Assembly (NCBI GenBank): GCA_030036945.1
Contig: JASHSB010000065.1
Location: forward strand, 1-35,808
Reading direction: 5' to 3'
DNA from: Methylovirgula sp.
Lineage (GTDB): Bacteria; Pseudomonadota; Alphaproteobacteria; Rhizobiales; Beijerinckiaceae
Length of the DNA stretch: 35,808 nt
Shown one piece after another: positions 26,569-35,808 of the stretch. The position numbers and the translations under genes are program-made. The first letter of the stretch is position 1. Every line of letters starts with the position of its first letter. The notes beneath the pieces were generated by a model. The model was not told where the DNA came from and ran no database searches. It saw nothing but the letters and a program-made list of their open reading frames with translations.

Positions 26569-27063
26569 ATGTCTAAGCGCGCCGCGCCGCCACGCGTCTG
26601 GGGAGCGCGCGCTGCGCTTGCCGCGTTTGCCTTGGACCAGGCCAACAAGCTTTGGCTCATTTACTTCTACCATCTCGGCCTGCGCCAGCCGGTGCGGCTG
26701 ACGCCGTTCTTGGATCTTATCCTCGCCAAGAACTCGGGGATTTCTTATTCGCTGCTCAGCGCGCACGGCGCGGTCGGCCGTTGGTCGCTTTTTGCTTTGG
26801 CGATCGCCGCGACGGCTCTTCTGGCGCTATGGCTCTGGCATACCGGCACACGGGCGAGTGCGCTCGGGCTCGGGCTCATCATCGGCGGTGCGCTCGGCAA
26901 CGCCTGCGACCGTCTCTTCCATGGCTATGTTGCCGACTTCTATCATTTTCACCTAGGTGGATTTTCCTGGTACGTTTTCAACCTCGCCGACGTGGCGATT
27001 TGCGCCGGTGTCGCACTGCTTCTGCTGGAGCCGCTGATCAAGCCGGCGAAAGACTTTTCCTGA
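26569..27063 (+). CDS. lspA: Lipoprotein signal peptidase
   Basis: ALDQANKLW, LAKNSGISYSLLS, GLIIGGALGNACDRLFHGYVADFYHFH, WYVFNLADVAICAGVALLL; an alternative GTG start at 26554 overlaps the ileS stop. Confidence 0.93.
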   Translation: MSKRAAPPRVWGARAALAAFALDQANKLWLIYFYHLGLRQPVRLTPFLDLILAKNSGISYSLLSAHGAVGRWSLFALAIAATALLALWLWHTGTRASALGLGLIIGGALGNACDRLFHGYVADFYHFHLGGFSWYVFNLADVAICAGVALLLLEPLIKPAKDFS

Positions 27064-27127
27064 CGATGCCTACAAATTGCCGTGAACTATGGCATGATGG
27101 CGCTTAGGTTCGAGGAGAGATCCCGAT

Positions 27128-27847
27128 TTGCAAACGCGCCGGACTCACGGACTTGCACTGACCGCAAGCGCGGCGTGGCTCGCCTTGGCCTTGCCGAGCA
27201 CGGCTCGTGCCGACGACTGGTGGAATTCCGTGCTCGGGTTCGTCGGGTGGGGCCCCAACAAGACGGACCAGGGCATCGATTATACGGCGCGCCCGGCGTT
27301 GGTCGTGCCGCCCAAGATGGATCTGCCGCCGCCCCAGACGGCGGCTGCCAAGCCCGCCGATTGGCCGAACGACCCGGATGCTGCGACGCGCCGCGCCGCC
27401 GAGGCGGATTCGCGCCGACCCGCGCCGCCAAGCCCAGTCGCCGACGCGACCGATAACGACGACGATACGGGGGATCAGCCCGCTTCAAAGGCGCAGAAGC
27501 CGGCGGCCGGCAAGGACGCCAAAAATCTCGATTGGATCGGCTCCAAGAGCGCCGGATTGAGCGGCGCCGGAACCTCAGTTTTCAGCGGCGGCTCGGGGGG
27601 GCTGAGCATGCCGAATTTCGATATCACCAATATCTCCACCTGGAATCCGTTCAGCGCGCACGACGACACGAAGGAGGTGCGAACCTTGAAAGTAGGTGTC
27701 GAGCCGCCGCGCGAATATCTCACTCAGCCGCCGGCCGGCTATCGCTCGCCGGTTGCCGTCGATACGGATTCCGACACGTCGCAGGACGCGAGCACCACAA
27801 ACGCCGCGGCGGCTTCCGTGAGTGCCGCTTCGGCGACCGGCAAGTAG
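27128..27847 (+). CDS. Secreted hypothetical protein, possibly DUF3035/BamF-like at its N-terminus
   Basis: Signal peptide ending ARADDWW; GIDYTARPALVVPPKMDLPPPQ resembles the DUF3035 'APLVVPP' segment; position after lspA; TTG start. Confidence 0.5.
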   Translation: MQTRRTHGLALTASAAWLALALPSTARADDWWNSVLGFVGWGPNKTDQGIDYTARPALVVPPKMDLPPPQTAAAKPADWPNDPDAATRRAAEADSRRPAPPSPVADATDNDDDTGDQPASKAQKPAAGKDAKNLDWIGSKSAGLSGAGTSVFSGGSGGLSMPNFDITNISTWNPFSAHDDTKEVRTLKVGVEPPREYLTQPPAGYRSPVAVDTDSDTSQDASTTNAAAASVSAASATGK

Positions 27848-27873
27848 CCGCGCAGTTTCGGCGCGGCGCAGCT

Positions 27874-28734
27874 TCACGGCTTATTCGGACCGCGGCCGAG
27901 CAGCTTGGCCATTTCCTCTTCGAGCGATTCCATGGGATCCGGCAGCTGCGGCGGCTCATGGGGCGCTCCTTCAGGCGCCGGGGGCGGCGGAATAATGTCC
28001 GTGGAAGGTTTGAAGGGAGGAGCGGGACGCGCTGGCCAACGCAAAAAGCCTGGCGCGATCGCCGGTGCGGCGGGTTTCGGCGGCGGATTGAAAGCTGCCG
28101 CGGGGGAGTCGGGCTCGAGTCTCGCCGGCGGCTCGGCAAGCGGTTTGCTGTCGGGGCGCGGCGGCGTGCGACGCGAGGGCGCGGCAGTGGGCGCCGGAGC
28201 GCCGCGGCTCACGGGCTGCAGCCGCAGGGCCGCGGCGATTTCCGGCGCGGCCGGTTGCTGCGGTTCGGGAATCACTGGCCCGAGCGGCAGCGGCATGACG
28301 GGCGGCATCGGAGTTGCCGGCGGAAGTTTAGGCTCCGCCGGTTTCGGCGGCGTGACCGACTCCTTGCTGTCCTTGTCGCGGATCTCTTTAGCGTCTTTAT
28401 CGCGCGGCTCCTTTTCGCGGCCGCGCGTCTCCCGCGAATCGCGCGCTTCGGCGCGGACGATCTGCGATTCGATCAGAACGTCGTTAGGCCCGCCGATCAT
28501 GATGAGATGTTCGGTGTTGTCGCGACGCACGATCACGAGCTGGCGCTGCCGATCGAGGTCGAAGGCATCCACGATGCCCAGCCGGAGCTGCCTTCCTCTG
28601 CCGCCGGCCATCCGCAGCCGGCGTCCGAAAGCGAGCCGAAAGATCAACCAGATAAGCACTGCGGCGACAAAGAAACAGATCGCCACGGCGGCAATAATGC
28701 CGGGTTTTTCCCCAAGGCTGCTCAACACCGACAT
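27874..28734 (-). CDS. FliO-like membrane protein with Pro-rich tail
   Basis: One N-terminal TM, then LRLGIVDAFDLDRQRQLVIVRRDNTEHLIMIGGPNDVLIESQIV (FliO/MopB-like), followed by charged and Pro-rich low-complexity sequence. Confidence 0.6.
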   Translation of the reverse strand: MSVLSSLGEKPGIIAAVAICFFVAAVLIWLIFRLAFGRRLRMAGGRGRQLRLGIVDAFDLDRQRQLVIVRRDNTEHLIMIGGPNDVLIESQIVRAEARDSRETRGREKEPRDKDAKEIRDKDSKESVTPPKPAEPKLPPATPMPPVMPLPLGPVIPEPQQPAAPEIAAALRLQPVSRGAPAPTAAPSRRTPPRPDSKPLAEPPARLEPDSPAAAFNPPPKPAAPAIAPGFLRWPARPAPPFKPSTDIIPPPPAPEGAPHEPPQLPDPMESLEEEMAKLLGRGPNKP

Positions 28735-28894
28735 GGAACGCTCGCTTAAACCTTACCTTACCTAAAGATACGCCCGCACCGACCGCAGCCGGTGGGATCA
28801 TCGCATTTTGATCTATCGCATTTGGACATAACAGGCCAGCTTTTGGGCCGACCCGGGTATCCTAGCACGGCTTCCTGCGAGGCACCGTTCAAGG

Positions 28895-28909
28895 TTAAGA
28901 AATAGTTAA
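28895..28909. promoter_or_regulatory. CtrA-type binding site TTAA-N7-TTAA between fliO-like gene and cckA
   Basis: TTAAgaaatagTTAA, exact consensus spacing, in the divergent intergenic region. Confidence 0.6.
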
Positions 28910-29177
28910 AGGCCGAGCGGCATGGAAGCCAGGCTCGCCTTCGGCGGCCTCGGAGACAAAAGAAATATCTCGATTGCAATGCAAGAACGAGCGCCCCATC
29001 CTGCCGAATCGAACGTGGCTGCGGCACTGCCGAGGCGAAGGCGGGTGAATTGCCTCTACGCGGACGGCCGATATCGGAACTCGCTTGTCTTAGAATGGCT
29101 TTACGCATCATCTTAGCAAAGAGCTTGACGTTTCGGATCAGTGCCGTCTGGCGCCACTTGCGACGGAAGTGAGCCGA

Positions 29178-31685
29178 ATGACCGACCAGCCGCTTGCCTT
29201 CGATCGCACCGCACGCGCGGGAAGCCCGGCGCTGGTTTTGCTTTTCGCCGCGTGTCTCGTGGTGCCGGTTGCCGCCTTCTCGGTTCTGCCGAAGGAAACC
29301 GCGGGCACGCTGGTCATCGGCCTTTTGACGCTGCTCGCGGTCATCGGGATTTTCGGGCTCTTCGGCTACGCCGTCGGATTCCTGCAATTCTCCGGGCGGG
29401 CGCTGCGCAACGATCTCACCAAACTCGTCTGCGACAGCGGGCCCGAAGGTCTCCTCGTCTGCGATGCCGACGGCAAGATTCTGTATGCCAACGAAATCTA
29501 TACGCGACTCTCGGGCGCCGCCGATGCCAGTCAGTTGAGGACGGTGGAGCGTCTCTTTTCCGGCCCGGCCGACGTTTCGGAAGCGATCTACCGGCTCGCC
29601 GAGGCGGCGCGGGAGGGCAAGCGCAATTCCGAGGAACTGCGGCTAGCCCCGCCGCTGAGCGGCGATGCCGAGGTCGGCTGGTATCGCATCCGCGTGCGGC
29701 CGCTCAACTATCGCGGCGGCAAACGCACGACCCTGTGGTCGGTCGCCGACGTTACGCGCGAGCGCGAACGGCACGAAAACGTCTTTCAGGAACTGCAGCA
29801 CGCCATCGACTTCCTCGATCATGCGCCGGCCGGCTTTTTCTCGTGCGACGCGTCGGGCGGCGTGTCCTATATGAACGCGACGCTCGCGCAATGGCTCGAT
29901 TACGACCTCGCGCAAGTCGGCTCTGGCGGCGTGGAACTCGGCGATTTCGCGGCGGGCGGCGGCGCGGTGCTGCTTTCGAGCCTGAGCGGTGCGCCGGGAG
30001 AAGTAGTAACCGAGCAGTTCGACATGGAGTTCCGGCGCCGCAACGGCCAGAGCCTGCCGGTCCGGCTTCTGCATCGCGTCGCCTTCGGTCAAGACGGCGT
30101 GCCGGGCGCGTCGCGCACGCTCGTTTTCAACCGCGCCCCCGGCGAAGAGCCGAGCGAGGATCTGCGCGCGGCGGAGGTACGATTCGCACGGGTGTTCAAT
30201 GCCACGCCGATGGCGATCGCCATCGTCGATCGGGACGGGCGCGTCAAACGCTCGAACGCCGCTTTTGCCAGATTGATGCCGGAAGCGCTCAAAGGCGCCG
30301 AGCAGCGCAGCATCTATGCCGGCGTGCTGGAGGGCGACCGCGCCTCGCTCGAAGCGGCGATCGCCGCCGCCGCGACGGCAAAAAGCGATGTCGCGCCGGT
30401 CGACGTCGGCCTCAAAGGCGAGCGCGGCCGCTCGGCGCGGCTATTGATTTCGGCCGCCGACGAGGGCGACGGGCCGGGCGCGACGATCTATGCGCTCGAC
30501 ACGACGGAGCTGCGCACGCTCAAGGAGAATTTCGCGCAATCGCAGAAAATGCAGGCCATCGGCCAGCTTGCCGGCGGCGTCGCGCACGATTTCAACAACG
30601 TCTTGACGGCGATCATTGGCTATTCCGACCTGCTGCTCGCCAACCATCGGCCGACCGATCCGTCCTTTCAGGACATCATGCAGATCAAGCAGAATGCCAA
30701 CCGCGCCGCCGGATTGGTGCGCCAGCTGCTCGCCTTCTCGCGCCGCCAGACGCTGCGTCCCGAGATCATTCAGCTCGGCGATGCGCTCTCCGAACTGTTG
30801 ATCCTGTTGCGCCGCCTGGTCGGCGAGAAGATCAGCCTCGATTTGCGCCACGGGCGCGATCTGTGGCTCGTCAAGGCCGATCTCAATCAGCTGGAGCAGG
30901 TGGTCATCAATCTGGTGGTCAATGCCCGCGATGCGATGCCGGAGGGCGGCCGGATTGAATTGCGCGTCAACAATCTTGCCGCGGCGGAATGCGCCCAGCT
31001 CGGCGAAGAAGCCCTGCCAGCGGCCGAATACGTGATGATCGAAGTCGAAGACACCGGAACCGGAATCGCGGCCGGGGTGCGCGAGAAGATCTTCGAGCCG
31101 TTCTTCACGACCAAAGAGGTCGGCAAAGGCACCGGGCTCGGGCTTTCCATGGTCTACGGCATCGTCAAACAGACCGGCGGCTTCGTATTCTGCGATTCGG
31201 AGCCGGGGGCGGGCACGACGTTTCGCATCCTCTTGCCGCGCTACGTCGCGCGCGCCGAGGAGGAAGAAGCGCGCAGGGAACCGGCCAGGAAAGCCGCCGC
31301 GGATCTCACCGGACACGGCACCATCCTGCTCGTCGAAGACGAAGAGGCGGTACGCGCCTTCGGTGCGCGGGCGCTCGCGGCGCGCGGATATAGCGTACTC
31401 GAGGCGGCGAACGGGGCCGAGGCGCTCGATCTGGTCGACAGGAATCCCGATAAGATCGACCTCATCGTTTCCGACGTGGTGATGCCGGAAATGGACGGGC
31501 CGACAATGTTCGGGGAATTGTGCAAGCGCGGCGTGGCGGCCAAGGTGATCTTCGTTTCGGGCTACGCCGAGGAGGCGTTCGCCAAGAATTTGCCCGAGGG
31601 CCAAGACTTCGGGTTCCTCGCCAAGCCGTTCACCCTGAAGCAATTGATCGAGGCGGTCAAAAACGCCGCCGCGCCGGCTGCCTAA
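29178..31685 (+). CDS. cckA: Hybrid sensor histidine kinase CckA
   Basis: Two N-terminal TMs, PAS-like regions, [68 protein letters not shown], receiver [14 protein letters not shown]...[17 protein letters not shown]. Confidence 0.93.
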   Translation: MTDQPLAFDRTARAGSPALVLLFAACLVVPVAAFSVLPKETAGTLVIGLLTLLAVIGIFGLFGYAVGFLQFSGRALRNDLTKLVCDSGPEGLLVCDADGKILYANEIYTRLSGAADASQLRTVERLFSGPADVSEAIYRLAEAAREGKRNSEELRLAPPLSGDAEVGWYRIRVRPLNYRGGKRTTLWSVADVTRERERHENVFQELQHAIDFLDHAPAGFFSCDASGGVSYMNATLAQWLDYDLAQVGSGGVELGDFAAGGGAVLLSSLSGAPGEVVTEQFDMEFRRRNGQSLPVRLLHRVAFGQDGVPGASRTLVFNRAPGEEPSEDLRAAEVRFARVFNATPMAIAIVDRDGRVKRSNAAFARLMPEALKGAEQRSIYAGVLEGDRASLEAAIAAAATAKSDVAPVDVGLKGERGRSARLLISAADEGDGPGATIYALDTTELRTLKENFAQSQKMQAIGQLAGGVAHDFNNVLTAIIGYSDLLLANHRPTDPSFQDIMQIKQNANRAAGLVRQLLAFSRRQTLRPEIIQLGDALSELLILLRRLVGEKISLDLRHGRDLWLVKADLNQLEQVVINLVVNARDAMPEGGRIELRVNNLAAAECAQLGEEALPAAEYVMIEVEDTGTGIAAGVREKIFEPFFTTKEVGKGTGLGLSMVYGIVKQTGGFVFCDSEPGAGTTFRILLPRYVARAEEEEARREPARKAAADLTGHGTILLVEDEEAVRAFGARALAARGYSVLEAANGAEALDLVDRNPDKIDLIVSDVVMPEMDGPTMFGELCKRGVAAKVIFVSGYAEEAFAKNLPEGQDFGFLAKPFTLKQLIEAVKNAAAPAA

Positions 31686-31737
31686 GCGCAGTGGGAACCG
31701 GATTATGAGGCTTTGTCAAAAGGAGGCTTGCGGAATA

Positions 31738-31752
31738 GAACAAAAGGAGTAC
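31738..31752 (+). promoter_or_regulatory. Candidate alphaproteobacterial LexA (SOS) box upstream of recA
   Basis: GAACaaaaggaGTAC, one mismatch from GAAC-N7-GAAC, about 60 bp upstream of the recA start. Confidence 0.45.
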
Positions 31753-31810
31753 AATTCTAGAGATCGGCGGCCTGCCATTGTCCGCTTCAAACGCCCGTGT
31801 CAGAAGGATC

Positions 31811-32896
31811 ATGTCGATGACCCAAGCGAATCTCCGCCTTGTGGAAGGAACGTCAGTGGACAAGACCAAGGCGCTGGATGCGGCCTTGTCGCAGATCGAA
31901 CGCAACTTCGGCAAAGGTTCGATCATGCGCCTCGGCAAAAGTCAGAAAGTGGTCGAGATCGAGACCATTTCGTCGGGCTCGCTCGGCCTTGACATCGCGC
32001 TCGGCGTCGGCGGCCTGCCGCGCGGCCGCGTGATCGAGATTTACGGGCCCGAATCCTCCGGCAAGACGACGCTCACGCTGCATGTAATCGCCGAAGCGCA
32101 GAAGCGGGGCGGGGTTTGCGCCTTCGTCGATGCGGAACATGCGCTCGATCCCGTCTATGCACGCAAACTCGGCGTCAATCTCGAAGATCTTCTGATCTCG
32201 CAGCCCGATACCGGCGAACAGGCGCTGGAGATCACCGACACGCTGGTGCGCTCCGGCGCCATCGACGTGCTGGTCGTCGATTCGGTCGCCGCTTTGACGC
32301 CGCGCGCCGAGATCGACGGCGAAATGGGCGACAGCCAGCCCGGCCTTCAGGCCCGCCTCATGAGCCAGGCGCTGCGCAAGCTCACCGCCTCGATCTCCAA
32401 GTCGCAGACCATGGTGATCTTCATCAACCAGATCCGCATGAAGATCGGCGTCCTCTACGGCAGCCCGGAAACCACTACGGGCGGCAATGCCCTGAAGTTC
32501 TACGCTTCGGTCCGTCTCGACATCCGCCGGATCGGCTCGATCAAGGAGCGCGAGGAGATCATCGGCAACCAGACCCGCGTGAAAGTGGTCAAGAACAAGG
32601 TCGCCCCGCCGTTCAAACAGGTCGAGTTCGACATCATGTATGGGGCGGGAATTTCGAAGATGGGCGAACTTGTCGATCTTGGCGTCAAGGCCGGCGTCGT
32701 CGAGAAATCCGGCGCCTGGTTCTCCTACGATAGCCAGAGGCTCGGCCAGGGCCGCGAGAACGCCAAAGCCTATTTGAAGAGCAATCCGGAAATCGCCGCG
32801 CGGATCGAACAAGCGATCCGGGAGAATTCCGGGCTCATCGCGGAACGCATTCTCGACCCCGGCGAGAGCGAGGAAAGTAACGAAATGGACGCCTGA
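31811..32896 (+). CDS. recA: Recombinase RecA
   Basis: [62 protein letters not shown]. Confidence 0.97.
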   Translation: MSMTQANLRLVEGTSVDKTKALDAALSQIERNFGKGSIMRLGKSQKVVEIETISSGSLGLDIALGVGGLPRGRVIEIYGPESSGKTTLTLHVIAEAQKRGGVCAFVDAEHALDPVYARKLGVNLEDLLISQPDTGEQALEITDTLVRSGAIDVLVVDSVAALTPRAEIDGEMGDSQPGLQARLMSQALRKLTASISKSQTMVIFINQIRMKIGVLYGSPETTTGGNALKFYASVRLDIRRIGSIKEREEIIGNQTRVKVVKNKVAPPFKQVEFDIMYGAGISKMGELVDLGVKAGVVEKSGAWFSYDSQRLGQGRENAKAYLKSNPEIAARIEQAIRENSGLIAERILDPGESEESNEMDA

Positions 32897-33011
32897 GGCG
32901 AGCCCGTCGGCGCTCGACAGGCCGAATGGAGCGGGTTAGAAGAAAACCTCTCCCTTTTGGACTGATCGTCGCGGCATTAAGTTTGCCGCCGCGCCAACGG
33001 ATGCAACGTTT

Positions 33012-35699
<2,688 letters not shown>

Positions 35700-35808
35700 A
35701 CGGCCCAAAAAGCGGCAAGCGGACAAGGCTCCGCAAATTCCTTCCTGTGTACGGAACCGGGCGGCCGCCCAACGGGTTTAAGCACGACCGTAGGCAATCC
35801 GCCGCGAA

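Noticed and set aside
28801-28835. Short direct repeat (tcgcattttgatctatcgcatttgga)
   Set aside because: Only two partial copies; could be chance or a promoter-proximal feature; not enough support.
29141-30958. 605-aa plus-strand ORF overlapping cckA
   Set aside because: Arg-rich frame-shifted shadow of the cckA coding frame, no domain.
30441-31643. 400-aa minus-strand ORF opposite cckA
   Set aside because: Shadow ORF; the plus strand encodes unmistakable kinase and receiver motifs.

Overview
High-GC alphaproteobacterial (Rhizobiales-like) chromosomal segment. Most of it is core: mipZ, cysE, dusA, yajC-secD-secF, ileS, lspA, cckA, recA and alaS. It also carries a methylotrophy gene (formaldehyde-activating enzyme, fae). 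No rRNA, tRNA, CRISPR array or transposase gene was recognised. The most interesting part is about 1.6-8.0 kb. It is a compact NO-responsive cluster: DUF6522, NnrS, an NsrR/Rrf2 regulator with a near-perfect NsrR-type palindrome, a CuA subunit II, a heme-copper oxidase-like subunit I, SCO, a membrane protein and a group III truncated hemoglobin. Subunit I keeps all heme/CuB histidines. It lacks the catalytic tyrosine at both canonical positions (Asn in the TM6 position, Val in the TM7 position). It is therefore best read as a non-canonical CuA-type nitric oxide reductase rather than an O2 reductase. Other items of note: two different palindromic repeat families inserted in frame inside ileS, a perfect TTAA-N7-TTAA CtrA-type box between a fliO-like gene and cckA, an internally duplicated DUF3126 protein, a catalytically degenerate squalene/phytoene synthase-like protein (NDUFAF6-like) beside an NDUFAF3-like gene, and a compositionally atypical block within alaS. 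All family calls were made by eye from motifs; no database search was run.
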